DNA of 64,000 bases. It comes from Pseudomonadota bacterium. GTDB lineage: Bacteria; Pseudomonadota; Gammaproteobacteria; Pseudomonadales; Pseudomonadaceae. Below, piece by piece: positions 30,086-39,095 of this stretch. The stretch lies in contig JAEYXX010000123.1 of assembly GCA_023431055.1 (NCBI GenBank), positions 31,377 to 95,376 on the forward strand, in the 5' to 3' direction. The translations under genes and the position numbers were made by a program. How positions within the stretch are numbered: the first letter of the stretch is position 1; every line of letters starts with the position of its first letter. The notes under the pieces are model-generated. The model was not told the DNA's origin, did not search any database, and saw only the letters and a program-made list of their open reading frames with translations.

Positions 30086-31087
30086 ATGTTCAAACGCATC
30101 GGCCAGGTGCTGGCTGCCTCTGCGCTCGTCACCGGTTCCCTGCTGGGTTCGGTCCAGGCTGCCGAGGAACTCAACTTCGGCATCATTTCCACCGAATCCT
30201 CGCAGAACCTCAAAGCCATGTGGGATCCCTTCCTGGCCGACATGAGCAAGCAGACCGGGGTGAAGATCAACGCTTTCTTCGCGCCTGACTATGCCGGGAT
30301 CATCCAGGGCATGCGCTTCGACAAGGTCGACGTGGCCTGGTACGGCAACAAGTCGGCGATGGAAGCGGTGGACCGCGCCGGCGGCGAGATCTTCGCCCAG
30401 ACCGTGGCGGCCAACGGCGCGCAGGGCTACTACAGCCTGCTGGTGGCGCACAAAGACAGCCCGATCAATTCGGTCGAGGACATGCTCAAGAACGCTTCGA
30501 GCCTGACCTTCGCCAATGGTGACCCCAACTCCACTTCCGGCTATCTGGTGCCCGGTTATTACGTGTTCGCCCAGAACAACGCCGACGCCAGCAAGATCTT
30601 CAAGCGCTCGCTCAATGGCAGCCACGAGGTCAACGCGCTGTCGGTAGCCAACAAGCAGGTCGATGTCGGCACCTTCAACAGCGAGGGCATGGAGCGTCTT
30701 GAGGTGACCGCACCGGACAAGGCCGCGCAGCTCAAGGTGATCTGGCAATCGCCGCTGATCCCGTCCGACCCCATCGTCTGGCGCAAGAACCTGCCGCAGG
30801 AAACCCGCGACAAGCTGCGCAACTTCTTCATGACCTACGGCGCCAAACCGGAGGAGAAGAAGGTGCTCGAAGGCCTGCAGTGGGGCCAGTTCAAGCCTTC
30901 GGACAACGATCAGTTGCTGCCGATTCGTCAGCTCGAGCTGTTCAAGAAACGCACCGAAGTGGCCAACAACGACAAGCTCAAGGACGCCGACAAGCAGGCT
31001 CAGCTCAAGGAGCTGGACGCCGAGCTGGCCAAGCTCGAGCAGCGCATGGCCGAGCGTGAGAAGCAGGGCGGCGCCAGCGCCGGTTGA
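30086..31087 (+). CDS. phnD: Phosphonate ABC transporter binding protein PhnD
   Basis: A 333-residue periplasmic protein with signal peptide (MFKRIGQVLAASALVTGSLLG, cleavage near VQAA, residue 25). The mature part has the PhnD pattern: LNFGIISTESSQNLKAMWDPFLADM, VDVAWYGNKSAMEAV and GDPNSTSGYLVP. Residues about 295-333 are a charged helical tail. It binds phosphonates such as 2-aminoethylphosphonate. ATG 30086 is preceded by ACAGGAG. A terminator-like hairpin follows. Confidence 0.93.
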   Translation: MFKRIGQVLAASALVTGSLLGSVQAAEELNFGIISTESSQNLKAMWDPFLADMSKQTGVKINAFFAPDYAGIIQGMRFDKVDVAWYGNKSAMEAVDRAGGEIFAQTVAANGAQGYYSLLVAHKDSPINSVEDMLKNASSLTFANGDPNSTSGYLVPGYYVFAQNNADASKIFKRSLNGSHEVNALSVANKQVDVGTFNSEGMERLEVTAPDKAAQLKVIWQSPLIPSDPIVWRKNLPQETRDKLRNFFMTYGAKPEEKKVLEGLQWGQFKPSDNDQLLPIRQLELFKKRTEVANNDKLKDADKQAQLKELDAELAKLEQRMAEREKQGGASAG

Positions 31088-31094
31088 TCCTGAC

Positions 31095-31120
31095 AGCCCC
31101 TCGGTATCGACCGAGGGGCT
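31095..31120 (+). terminator. Hairpin between phnD and phnE
   Basis: AGCCCCTCGGT and ACCGAGGGGCT form a perfect 11-bp stem with an ATCG loop. No T-run follows directly, so it is probably a stability or processing element that raises PhnD over PhnE, parallel to the aotJ/aotQ hairpin. Confidence 0.75.
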
Positions 31121-31150
31121 GACTGCAGTCGTTTTCCCCGAGATGCCTTG

Positions 31151-31942
31151 ATGACCACTTTGACCACCCATACCCCGACCGCCGATAGCAAACGCAGCTG
31201 GCTGCAACTGATCGGCTGGGGCCTGTTCTTCGCCGTGCTCGCCTGGTCCTGGCAGGGCGCGGAAATGAACCCGCTGGCGCTGGTGCGCGATGCCGGCAAT
31301 ATGGCCACCTTCGCCGCCGACTTCTTCCCGCCGGACTTCAGCAACTGGCAGCACTACCTCAAGGAGATGGTCGTCACCGTACAGATCGCTCTTTGGGGCA
31401 CGGTGCTGGCCATCGTCTGCGCCATTCCGCTGGGCATCCTTTGTTCCGAGAACATCGTGCCCTGGTGGGTGTACCAGCCGGTGCGGCGGGTGATGGATGC
31501 CTGCCGTTCGATCAACGAAATGGTGTTCGCCATGCTCTTCGTCGTCGCGGTCGGCCTCGGCCCCTTCGCCGGTGTGCTGGCGCTGTTCATCAGCACCACC
31601 GGGGTGTTGGCCAAGCTGTTCGCCGAGGCGGTCGAGGCCATCGACCCTGGCCCGGTCGAAGGCGTGCGCGCCACTGGTGCCAGTGCCCTGCAGGAGGTGA
31701 TCTTCGGCGTCATCCCACAGGTGTTGCCGCTGTGGATCTCCTACTCGCTGTACCGCTTCGAGTCCAACGTGCGCTCGGCCACCGTGGTCGGCATGGTCGG
31801 CGCCGGCGGTATCGGAGTGATCCTCTGGGAGGCCATACGCGGCTTCCAGTTCGCCCAGACCTGCGCCCTGCTGATCGTGATCATCCTGGTGGTGAGCGCC
31901 ATCGACATCCTGTCACAGCGCCTGCGCAAGCTCTTTATCTGA
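31151..31942 (+). CDS. phnE: Phosphonate ABC transporter permease PhnE
   Basis: A 263-residue inner-membrane permease with about six segments. Typical PhnE blocks: [28 protein letters not shown] and the coupling loop [29 protein letters not shown]. Only one phnE is present, unlike Pseudomonas/Rhizobium operons with two. ATG 31151 is chosen over TTG one codon upstream. It pairs with PhnD and the (broken) PhnC. Confidence 0.92.
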   Translation: MTTLTTHTPTADSKRSWLQLIGWGLFFAVLAWSWQGAEMNPLALVRDAGNMATFAADFFPPDFSNWQHYLKEMVVTVQIALWGTVLAIVCAIPLGILCSENIVPWWVYQPVRRVMDACRSINEMVFAMLFVVAVGLGPFAGVLALFISTTGVLAKLFAEAVEAIDPGPVEGVRATGASALQEVIFGVIPQVLPLWISYSLYRFESNVRSATVVGMVGAGGIGVILWEAIRGFQFAQTCALLIVIILVVSAIDILSQRLRKLFI

Positions 31943-31980
31943 AGGAGGAGGAGGGCGCCTGCGTGCGCCCTTTTCAAACG

Positions 31981-32685
31981 ATGAACTTGTCTAGACAAAG
32001 CGAACCGCTGTACCGCGAGCTGGCCGCCGTGTTGCGCGAAGACCTGCAACGCATGAGCCCGGGCGACTACCTGCCGGGCGAGATGCAACTGGCCGCACGT
32101 TTTTCCGTCAACCGCCACACCCTGCGTCGCGCCGTCGACGAGCTGGTGCTCGAAGGCCGCCTGCTGCGCCGCCAGGGCAAGGGCACCCAGGTGTTGGCCA
32201 AGCCGCTGGTGTATCCGGTGGAGGCGGGCAGTGCCTTCAGCCAGTCGCTGTCGGCGCTCGGCCACCGGGTTGAAGCGAAACTGATCGAGCGCCTGCGCCG
32301 TAGTGGCAGCAGTGAGGAGTGCCGCCATCTGCAGCTGCCCGATGGTAGCGAGCTGATCGAACTGGCCACGCTGCGCCTGCTCGACGGCCAGCCGCTGAGC
32401 CTGATCCGTCACCGTTTCTGCGCCAGCCTGGCGCCACTGTTGGCCGACTACCAGGGCGGTTCGCTGCGCCAGTACCTGGCCGAGCGCGACCTGCCGCTGG
32501 CGCGCACTTTCAGCCTGATTGGTGCGCGTCTGCCCAGCCGCGAAGAAGCCGCGCACCTGCTGATGCCGCGCCATGCGCCGCTGCTCAGCGTACTCACCCT
32601 GTCCCGCGACCCCGCTGGCCGGGCGGTGGAGCTGGCGCAGTCCAGCAGCCGCGCCGACCGCTTCCAGTACCAGGTAGCGACCTGA
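31981..32685 (+). CDS. phnF: GntR-family repressor PhnF
   Basis: A 234-residue regulator of the HutC subfamily. Residues about 1-70 are the winged helix (LYRELAAVLREDLQRMSPGDYLPGEMQLAARFSVNRHTLRRAVDELVLEGRLLRRQGKGTQV); about 90-230 form the UTRA ligand domain. It is expected to repress the phn genes. The start ATG 31981 is followed directly by an operator-like palindrome (TTGTCTAGACAA). Its stop overlaps a possible phnG start. Confidence 0.92.
   Translation: MNLSRQSEPLYRELAAVLREDLQRMSPGDYLPGEMQLAARFSVNRHTLRRAVDELVLEGRLLRRQGKGTQVLAKPLVYPVEAGSAFSQSLSALGHRVEAKLIERLRRSGSSEECRHLQLPDGSELIELATLRLLDGQPLSLIRHRFCASLAPLLADYQGGSLRQYLAERDLPLARTFSLIGARLPSREEAAHLLMPRHAPLLSVLTLSRDPAGRAVELAQSSSRADRFQYQVAT
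31987..31998. promoter_or_regulatory. PhnF/HutC-type operator inside the first codons of phnF
   Basis: TTGTCTAGACAA is a perfect 12-bp palindrome containing GTCTAGAC (pattern GTnTAnAC). It occupies codons 3-6 of phnF, so bound repressor would block transcription through phnF and the C-P lyase genes downstream. Confidence 0.55.
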
Positions 32686-32696
32686 TGGAGACCCGC

Positions 32697-33146
32697 ATGA
32701 ACGACCTTGATCCGAACATCGCCGCGCGCCAGCGCTGGATGGGCGTGCTGGCCCGCGCCGGTGACGCCCTCGATGCCCACGAGGCGGCACTGAAGGACAG
32801 CGCCTATCAGCTGATCCGCGCCCCCGAGGTAGGCATGACCCTGGTGCGCGGGCGCATGGGTGGCACCGGCAGCGCCTTCAACCTCGGTGAGATGACCGTG
32901 ACCCGCTGCGTGGTGCGCCTGGCCGACGGCCGTACCGGCTACAGCTACCTGGCTGGTCGCGACAAGCGCCGCGCCGAACTGGCCGCCCTGGCCGACGCCC
33001 ACCTGCAGGGCGGTGACCAGGCGCGCTGGCTCGTTGACCTGATCGAACCCCTGGCCCGCCAGCAGCGCGAACAGCGACTGGCCCGGGCCGCACAGACTGC
33101 CACCACCCAGGTGGAGTTCTTCACCCTGGTCAGAGGAGAGGATTGA
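32697..33146 (+). CDS. phnG: C-P lyase core subunit PhnG
   Basis: A 149-residue subunit of the PhnGHIJ core complex. PhnG with PhnH and PhnI forms the ribosyl triphosphate phosphonate synthase step, joining phosphonate to the ribose of ATP. The block APEVGMTLVRGRMGGTGSAFNLGEMTVTRCVVRL is the family core. ATG 32697 with TGGAG upstream gives the usual length; an earlier ATG (32685) overlapping the phnF stop would add four residues. It overlaps phnH by one base. Confidence 0.93.
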   Translation: MNDLDPNIAARQRWMGVLARAGDALDAHEAALKDSAYQLIRAPEVGMTLVRGRMGGTGSAFNLGEMTVTRCVVRLADGRTGYSYLAGRDKRRAELAALADAHLQGGDQARWLVDLIEPLARQQREQRLARAAQTATTQVEFFTLVRGED

Positions 33147-33757
33147 TGACTACGCCGCACAGCTCGCACTGGCTGCAACCGGCTTTCGACGACCCGGTGC
33201 TGGATGCCCAGGTCAGCTTCCGCGCCGCCCTCGCTGCCCTGGCCGAACCGGGTATGCCACGGGCCATGGACCGTGCCCACGCGCTGGGTGGTCTGACGCC
33301 GGCCACTTATGGCCTGTGCCTGGCCTTTCTCGACAGCGACACGCCGCTATGGCTGGCGCCGCGCTTCGATACACCGTTGATTCGCGCCAACCTGGCCTTC
33401 CACTGCGGTTGCCCGATCGTTGCCGAGCGCGAGATCGCCCTGTTCGCCCTGCTCGATGAGAGCGAACTGGATGATTTGTCGGATTTCGACAACGGCAGCG
33501 AGCGCTACCCGGATCAGTCCTGCACGCTGCTGATCCAGCTCGACGATCTGCACGCCGGCCCGGCCCTGCGCTGGCGCGGTCCGGGCATCAAGGATGTGCG
33601 CAGCGTCAGCCTGCCGCTGCCGGCCACGTTCTGGCAGCAACGCCAGGCGCGCAGTGCCTTTCCCCGTGGCCTGGATTGCTTCTTCGCCGCTGGCGGCGAG
33701 GTCATCGGCCTGCCGCGCAGCACCCGCGTGCTGATCGAGAACGAGGAGGCCGCCTGA
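33146..33757 (+). CDS. phnH: C-P lyase core subunit PhnH
   Basis: A 203-residue core subunit distantly related to PLP transferases without the PLP lysine. Seen: QVSFRAALAALAEPG near residues 25-40, LLDESELDDLSDFDNGSERYPDQSCTLL in the middle and FPRGLDCFFAAGGEVIGLPRST near the end. It overlaps phnG and phnI by one base each, so these subunits are made in coupled amounts. Confidence 0.93.
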   Translation: MTTPHSSHWLQPAFDDPVLDAQVSFRAALAALAEPGMPRAMDRAHALGGLTPATYGLCLAFLDSDTPLWLAPRFDTPLIRANLAFHCGCPIVAEREIALFALLDESELDDLSDFDNGSERYPDQSCTLLIQLDDLHAGPALRWRGPGIKDVRSVSLPLPATFWQQRQARSAFPRGLDCFFAAGGEVIGLPRSTRVLIENEEAA

Positions 33758-34833
33758 TGTATGTCGCCGTCAAGGGTGGCGAACGCGCCATCGACAATGC
33801 TCATCAGCTGCTGGCCAATCGTCGCCGTGGCGATACTTCCATCGCCGAACTGAGCGTGCAGCAGGTGCGCCAGCAACTGCCGCTGGCCGTGGCCCGCGTC
33901 ATGAGCGAAGGCTCGCTGTACGACGAGGAACTGGCCGCGCTGGCGATCAAGCAGGCAGCCGGTGACCTAATGGAGGCCATCTTCCTCTTGCGCGCCTACC
34001 GCACCACGCTGCCGCGCTTCGGTGCCAGCGAGCCGCTGGATACCACGCAGATGCAGCTGGTGCGGCGCATTTCCGCGACCTTCAAGGACCTGCCCGGCGG
34101 TCAGCTGCTCGGCCCGACTTTCGATTACACCCACCGCTTGTTGGACTTCGCCCTGCTGGCCGAGGGCGAGTATCCGGCGCCGGAAGCAGTCGCTACCGAT
34201 GAGCCAAAGCCCTGTCCACGAGTGCTGGACTTTCTCGCTGACGAAGGGCTGATGGCCCGTGAGACGGACGACGGCGCTCCGGTGCCCGATATCACCCGCG
34301 AGCCGCTGGCCTTTCCCGCCAGCCGCGCCGAGCGTCTGCAGGCGCTGGCCCGTGGCGACGAGGGCTTCCTCCTGGCGCTGGGGTATTCCACCCAGCGCGG
34401 CTACGGGCGCAATCACCCCTTCGCTGGGGAGATCCGCATCGGCGATGTCGAGGTGTGGATGACGCCCGCCGAACTGGGCTTCGCCGTGCCGCTGGGCGAC
34501 ATCGAAATCACCGAATGCGAGATGGTCAACCAGTTCGTCGGGGAAAGCGCCGAGCAGGCGCAGTTCACCCGCGGCTACGGCCTGGCCTTCGGCTACGCCG
34601 AGCGCAAGGCCATGGGCATGGCCCTGGTCGACCGCGCGCTGCGTGCCGGCGAGTACGGCGAAGAGGTGCAGGGCCCGGCGCAGGAAGAGGAATTCGTGCT
34701 GATGCACTGCGACAACGTCGAGGCTGCCGGCTTCGTCTCGCACCTCAAATTGCCGCACTACGTCGACTTCCAGGCCGAACTGGAACTGATCCGCAAGCTG
34801 CGCCGTCAGGCGTCGGCAGAGGAGAACCGCTGA
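33757..34833 (+). CDS. phnI: C-P lyase core subunit PhnI
   Basis: A 358-residue subunit with the nucleosidase activity that, together with PhnG/H/L, attaches phosphonate to ribose with loss of adenine. Opening MYVAVKGGERAIDNAHQLL, RISATFKDLPGGQLLGPTFDYTHRLLDFALL, and LALGYSTQRGYGRNHPFAGEIR are diagnostic. GAGGAGG upstream and overlap TGATG with phnH. Its own stop overlaps phnJ by one base. Confidence 0.94.
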   Translation: MYVAVKGGERAIDNAHQLLANRRRGDTSIAELSVQQVRQQLPLAVARVMSEGSLYDEELAALAIKQAAGDLMEAIFLLRAYRTTLPRFGASEPLDTTQMQLVRRISATFKDLPGGQLLGPTFDYTHRLLDFALLAEGEYPAPEAVATDEPKPCPRVLDFLADEGLMARETDDGAPVPDITREPLAFPASRAERLQALARGDEGFLLALGYSTQRGYGRNHPFAGEIRIGDVEVWMTPAELGFAVPLGDIEITECEMVNQFVGESAEQAQFTRGYGLAFGYAERKAMGMALVDRALRAGEYGEEVQGPAQEEEFVLMHCDNVEAAGFVSHLKLPHYVDFQAELELIRKLRRQASAEENR

Positions 34834-35702
34834 TGAACCTTTGCACTGCAAGCGGCGCCCGCGAGGCGTCGGCCTACAACTTCGCCTATCTGGATGAGCA
34901 GACCAAGCGCATGATCCGCCGTGGCCTGCTCAAGGCGGTGGCCATCCCCGGTTACCAGGTGCCTTTCGGTGGCCGTGAGATGCCGCTGCCCTACGGCTGG
35001 GGCACCGGTGGCATGCAGTTGACCGCTGCCATTCTCGGCGCGTACGACGTACTCAAGGTGATCGACCAGGGCGCCGACGACACCACCAATGCGGTATCGA
35101 TCCGCCGCTTCTTTGCCCGTACAGCAGGTGTCGCCACCACCGAACGCACGGTGGAGGCCAGCGTGATCCAGACCCGCCACCGCATCCCGGAAACCCCGCT
35201 GTCGGCCGGGCAGATCATGGTCTACCAGGTGCCTATCCCCGAGCCGCTGCGCTTTATCGAGCCGAGCGAGCAGGAGACCCGGACCATGCATGCGCTGGAG
35301 GACTACGGCGTGATGCACGTGAAGCTGTACGAGGACATCGCCACCTTCGGCCATATCGCCACCGCCTATGCCTACCCGGTGACGGTGGACGAGCGCTATG
35401 TGATGGATCCGTCGCCGATTCCCAAATTCGACAACCCCAAGCTGGACATGAGCCCCGCGCTGATGCTGTTCGGCGCCGGTCGCGAGAAGCGCCTGTACGC
35501 GGTGCCGCCCTTTACCAAAGTGGTCAGCCTGGACTTCGAGGATCACCCCTTCGCCGTGCAGCAGTGGGATGAGTGCTGCGCCTTCTGTGGCAGCAGCGAG
35601 TCCTTCCTCGACGAGCTGATCGTCGACGACGCCGGCAGCAAGCGCTACGTCTGCTCCGACACCGACTACTGCCGCCAGCGCACCGAGGAGAACCTGCAAT
35701 GA
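34833..35702 (+). CDS. phnJ: Radical SAM C-P lyase PhnJ
   Basis: A 289-residue enzyme that breaks the carbon-phosphorus bond of the ribosyl phosphonate, releasing the alkane (methane from methylphosphonate). The atypical radical SAM cysteine set is complete: C249-x2-C252-x21-C274-x5-C280, matching the spacing of the E. coli protein (241/244/266/272). The Gly-rich WGTGGMQLTAA block near residue 58 is the SAM region. It overlaps phnI and phnK. Intact, so the catalytic part of the pathway should still work if substrate enters. Confidence 0.96.
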   Translation: MNLCTASGAREASAYNFAYLDEQTKRMIRRGLLKAVAIPGYQVPFGGREMPLPYGWGTGGMQLTAAILGAYDVLKVIDQGADDTTNAVSIRRFFARTAGVATTERTVEASVIQTRHRIPETPLSAGQIMVYQVPIPEPLRFIEPSEQETRTMHALEDYGVMHVKLYEDIATFGHIATAYAYPVTVDERYVMDPSPIPKFDNPKLDMSPALMLFGAGREKRLYAVPPFTKVVSLDFEDHPFAVQQWDECCAFCGSSESFLDELIVDDAGSKRYVCSDTDYCRQRTEENLQ

Positions 35703-36505
35703 GCGCCGCCGAACGTCTGCAACCTGCCGTGGCGGCCGAGCCGCTGTTCTCGGCGCGCGATCTGACCCGCCTGTACGGCCCGGAAAAGGGTTGCCAGGGC
35801 GTCAGCTTCGACCTCTATCCCGGCGAGGTGCTGGGCATCGTCGGCGAGTCGGGCTCGGGCAAGTCCACCTTGCTCAGCCTGCTCTCCGGCCGTTGCCGAC
35901 CGGATCGCGGCAGCGTGAGTTATCGCGCGCGCAGTGGTCAGTGGCTCGACCTGTACAGCGCCAGCGAGGCCGAGCGGCGCACGCTGCTGCGCACCGAGTG
36001 GGGCTTCGTCGAGCAGAACCCGCGTGACGGCCTGCGCATGACGGTGTCGGCCGGCGCCAACATCGGCGAGCGGCTGATGGCTCAGGGCGTGCGCCACTAC
36101 GGAGAGCTGCGCGCCGCCGGGCTCGACTGGCTGAGCCAGGTGGAGATCGACCCGGCGCGTATCGACGATCTGCCGCGCACCTTCTCCGGTGGCATGCAGC
36201 AGCGCCTGCAGATCGCCCGCAACCTGGTCTCCGCGCCGCGCCTGGTATTTATGGACGAGCCGACCGGGGGCCTCGATGTCTCCGTTCAGGCGCGCCTGCT
36301 CGACCTGCTGCGGGGCCTGGTGCGCGAGCTGGACCTGGCGGTAGTGATCGTCACCCACGACCTTGCGGTGGCGCGCCTGCTGGCCGACCGCCTGATGGTG
36401 ATGCGCCGCTCGCGCGTGGTGGAGGCGGGGCTGACCGACCAGATTCTCGACGACCCGCAGCATCCCTATTCGCAGCTGCTGGTGTCGTCGGTGTTGCAGC
36501 CATGA
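35699..36505 (+). CDS. phnK: C-P lyase ABC-type ATPase PhnK
   Basis: A 268-residue ATPase that docks on the PhnGHIJ core and not on a membrane permease. Walker A GESGSGKST, Q-loop GFVEQNPRDGLRM, signature FSGGMQQRLQIARN, Walker B LVFMDEPTGGLDVS and H-loop IVTHD are all present; the C-terminal DDPQHPYSQLLVSSVLQP is typical of the Opp/Dpp-like group. The start overlaps the end of phnJ by 4 bases. Confidence 0.94.
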   Translation: MSAAERLQPAVAAEPLFSARDLTRLYGPEKGCQGVSFDLYPGEVLGIVGESGSGKSTLLSLLSGRCRPDRGSVSYRARSGQWLDLYSASEAERRTLLRTEWGFVEQNPRDGLRMTVSAGANIGERLMAQGVRHYGELRAAGLDWLSQVEIDPARIDDLPRTFSGGMQQRLQIARNLVSAPRLVFMDEPTGGLDVSVQARLLDLLRGLVRELDLAVVIVTHDLAVARLLADRLMVMRRSRVVEAGLTDQILDDPQHPYSQLLVSSVLQP

Positions 36506-36538
36506 CTGAGAGCTGCCCGCTTGCGCATGACGCGGGAT

Positions 36539-36588
36539 GTAGGGCGGGTGTAACCCGCCACGGCAATGGCGGGTTGCACCCGCCCTAC
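36539..36588. repeat. Extragenic palindrome, family B, between phnK and phnL
   Basis: GTAGGGCGGGTGTAACCCGC and its near-perfect complement GCGGGTTGCACCCGCCCTAC flank a short loop. The same arms occur at 48928-48979. It interrupts the otherwise overlapping phn genes. Confidence 0.88.
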
Positions 36589-36607
36589 GGCCTGCAACCG
36601 TCAACCC

Positions 36608-36667
36608 GTAGCCCGGATGAAATCCGGGAAGCCCGTGCCCGCCACCCCCGGATTGCATCCGGGCTAC
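36608..36667. repeat. Extragenic palindrome, family A, between phnK and phnL
   Basis: GTAGCCCGGATGAAATCCGG faces CCGGATTGCATCCGGGCTAC. Together with the family B copy 19 bases to the left it fills the 181-base gap, splitting phnK from phnL. Confidence 0.88.
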
Positions 36668-36686
36668 GACAGCAATCGAGGTGTGT

Positions 36687-37403
36687 ATGAACAACCTGAT
36701 CGAGGTCAGCGGCCTCAGCAAGACCTTCACCCTGCACCAGCAGAACGGCGTCGTCCTGCAGGTGCTGCGTGATCTGAATTTCGCCGTGCGCGGTGGCGAG
36801 TGTCTGGTGCTGCACGGCCAGTCCGGCGCCGGCAAGTCGACCCTGCTGCGCACCCTGTACGGCAACTATCTGGCGGCCGGCGGCAGCATCCGCATCCGTC
36901 ACCAGGGCGAGCCGGTGGAGCTGGTCGGCGCCGAACCACGCCAGGTGCTGGCGGTGCGTCGGCACAGCCTGGGTTACGTCAGCCAGTTCCTGCGGGTCAT
37001 CCCGCGCGTCTCGACCCTGGACGTGGTGATGGAGCCGGCGCTGTCACGCGGCTGGACGCGCAATGACGCCGAGGCGCGGGCCAAGAGCCTGCTGAGTCGG
37101 CTGAATATCCCCGAGGCGCTGTGGCAACTGGCGCCGGGCACCTTCTCCGGCGGTGAGCAGCAGCGCGTCAACATCGCCCGCGGCTTCATGGTCGAGTGGC
37201 CGGTGCTGCTGCTGGACGAACCCACCGCCTCGCTGGACGACGCCAACCGCCAGGTGGTGCTTGAGCTGATCAATGAGGCCAAGGCCGCGGGCAGCGCGCT
37301 GATCGGCATCTTCCACGACCGCATCGCCCGCGAGGCGGTGGCCGACCGTTACCTCGACATGAGCGCCGCCGCGGCGCAACCGGAGTACGTCTATGTCGTC
37401 TGA
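36687..37403 (+). CDS. phnL: C-P lyase ABC-type ATPase PhnL
   Basis: A 238-residue ATPase; in current structural work PhnL binds on PhnK to form a double ABC dimer on the core complex. Walker A GQSGAGKST, Q-loop YVSQFLRVIPRVS, signature FSGGEQQRVNIARGF, Walker B LLLDEPTASLDD, H-loop GIFHD. ATG 36687 follows GAGGTG; the GTG two codons earlier lies within that site. Ends 11 bases inside phnM. Confidence 0.94.
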   Translation: MNNLIEVSGLSKTFTLHQQNGVVLQVLRDLNFAVRGGECLVLHGQSGAGKSTLLRTLYGNYLAAGGSIRIRHQGEPVELVGAEPRQVLAVRRHSLGYVSQFLRVIPRVSTLDVVMEPALSRGWTRNDAEARAKSLLSRLNIPEALWQLAPGTFSGGEQQRVNIARGFMVEWPVLLLDEPTASLDDANRQVVLELINEAKAAGSALIGIFHDRIAREAVADRYLDMSAAAAQPEYVYVV

Positions 37404-38538
37404 ACAGATTCTCAGTAACGCCCGTATCGTTACTGCCGAACGCGAGTTCCTCGGCTCGCTGCTGCTGCGTGACGGGCTGATCGCCGCGGTGGATGAGGGC
37501 GCCAGCCGCCTGCCGCAGGCCCAGGACCTGGGCGGCGACTATCTGCTGCCGGGGTTGGTGGAGTTGCACACCGATAACCTGGAAAAGCACATGACCCCGC
37601 GTCCCGGTGTTGACTGGCCCTCGGCCTCGGCGGTGCTGACCCACGATGCGCAGATCGTCGCCGCTGGCATCACCACGGTATTCGATGCGCTGGCCATCGG
37701 CGACATCAACCCGCGTGGCCGGCGCATGCAGCAACTGCCTGCGATGATCGAGGCCATCGCCGCCAGCGAGGCGGCCGGGCAGACCCGCGCCGAGCACCGC
37801 CTGCACCTGCGCTGCGAGCTGTGCCACCCCGATGCGCTGACCATCTACCGCGACCTGGTGGAGCACCCGCTGGTGGCGCTGGTGTCGGTGATGGACCACT
37901 CACCCGGCCAGCGCCAGTTCGCCAAGGTGGAGAAGTATCGCGAGTACTACATGGGCAAGTACCACCTGAGCCCGGCGGAGATGGAGGAGTTTCTCCAGGA
38001 GCAGATCGCCAACTCGCGCCAGTACAGCGACCGCCAGCGCCGCGCCATAGTCGAGGACTGCCACGCCCGGGGCATCTCCGTGGCCAGCCATGACGACGCA
38101 ACCCTGGCCCACGTGCAGGAGTCGGCCGGCTTCGGCATGGCCATCGCCGAGTTCCCCACCACCCTGGAAGCGGCCAGAGCCAGCCACGCGCTGGGGCTGA
38201 AGGTGCTGATGGGGGCACCGAATGTGGTGCGCGGCGGCTCGCACTCCGGCAATATCGCCGCCGCCGAACTGGCGCGCCACGGCGTGCTGGATATCCTCTC
38301 CAGCGACTACTACCCGGCCAGCCTGCTGCATGCGGCCTGGCTGCTCGCAGGGCAGGACAACGACTATGATTTGCCTGCGGCCATCGCCACCGTGAGCCGC
38401 GCGCCGGCCAGGGCGGCCGGACTGGATGACCGCGGCGAGATCCGCGTCGGTCTGCGCGCCGACCTGGTACAGGCCAGGGCCCATGACCAGCAGCCGGTGA
38501 TCCAGCAGGTGTGGCGCCAAGCACGAAGGGTATTCTGA
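37393..38538 (+). CDS. phnM: Ribosyl triphosphate phosphonate diphosphatase PhnM
   Basis: A 381-residue amidohydrolase-superfamily enzyme that removes diphosphate from alpha-D-ribose 1-methylphosphonate 5-triphosphate. Metal ligands are visible in ELHTDNLEKH (H59, H66) and later SHDDAT and SSDYYPASLL. It overlaps phnL by 11 bases and phnN by one base. Confidence 0.94.
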   Translation: MSSEQILSNARIVTAEREFLGSLLLRDGLIAAVDEGASRLPQAQDLGGDYLLPGLVELHTDNLEKHMTPRPGVDWPSASAVLTHDAQIVAAGITTVFDALAIGDINPRGRRMQQLPAMIEAIAASEAAGQTRAEHRLHLRCELCHPDALTIYRDLVEHPLVALVSVMDHSPGQRQFAKVEKYREYYMGKYHLSPAEMEEFLQEQIANSRQYSDRQRRAIVEDCHARGISVASHDDATLAHVQESAGFGMAIAEFPTTLEAARASHALGLKVLMGAPNVVRGGSHSGNIAAAELARHGVLDILSSDYYPASLLHAAWLLAGQDNDYDLPAAIATVSRAPARAAGLDDRGEIRVGLRADLVQARAHDQQPVIQQVWRQARRVF

Positions 38539-39095
38539 TGCAGGGCAGGTTGATCTATCTGATGGGGCCTTCGGGCTCGGGCAAGGACAGCCTGTTGCAA
38601 GCCGCGCGTGCGCCGCTGGAGGCGCACGGCTGCCGTTTCGCCCGGCGGGTGATCACCCGCAGCGCCGAGTCCGTCGGCGAGGACGCACTGGGCGTCACCC
38701 CGGACGAGTTCGAGCGTCTGCAGGGCGAGGGCGCCTTCGCCCTGAACTGGCTTGCCAACGGCCTGGCCTACGGCATCCCGCGCGAGATCGATGATTGGCT
38801 GAGCGCCGGCCAGGACGTGCTGATCAATGGCTCGCGCGGTCATCTCGAGGCGGCTCGTCAGCGCTATCCGCAGCTGCTGGCGATATTGCTGCAGGTCGAC
38901 GAAGCGGTGCTGCGCCAGCGCTTGCTAGCCCGTGGCCGGGAAACGCCGGAGCAGATCGAGCAGCGCCTGGCGCGCAGTCGCAAGTTGCAGCAGGAGGATA
39001 GGGAACGCACTGTCATCCTCGACAACTCCGGCCCCCTGCAACAAACCGTCAGCCGCCTGCTGCATCTGCTCGATGAGACCCGCCAATGCGCCTGA
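38538..39095 (+). CDS. phnN: Ribose 1,5-bisphosphate phosphokinase PhnN
   Basis: A 185-residue guanylate-kinase-like enzyme that phosphorylates ribose 1,5-bisphosphate to PRPP, ending the C-P lyase route. P-loop GPSGSGKDS (10-18), RRVITRSAES and NGSRGHL segments are present. Overlaps phnM by one base and phnP by 10. Confidence 0.93.
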   Translation: MQGRLIYLMGPSGSGKDSLLQAARAPLEAHGCRFARRVITRSAESVGEDALGVTPDEFERLQGEGAFALNWLANGLAYGIPREIDDWLSAGQDVLINGSRGHLEAARQRYPQLLAILLQVDEAVLRQRLLARGRETPEQIEQRLARSRKLQQEDRERTVILDNSGPLQQTVSRLLHLLDETRQCA

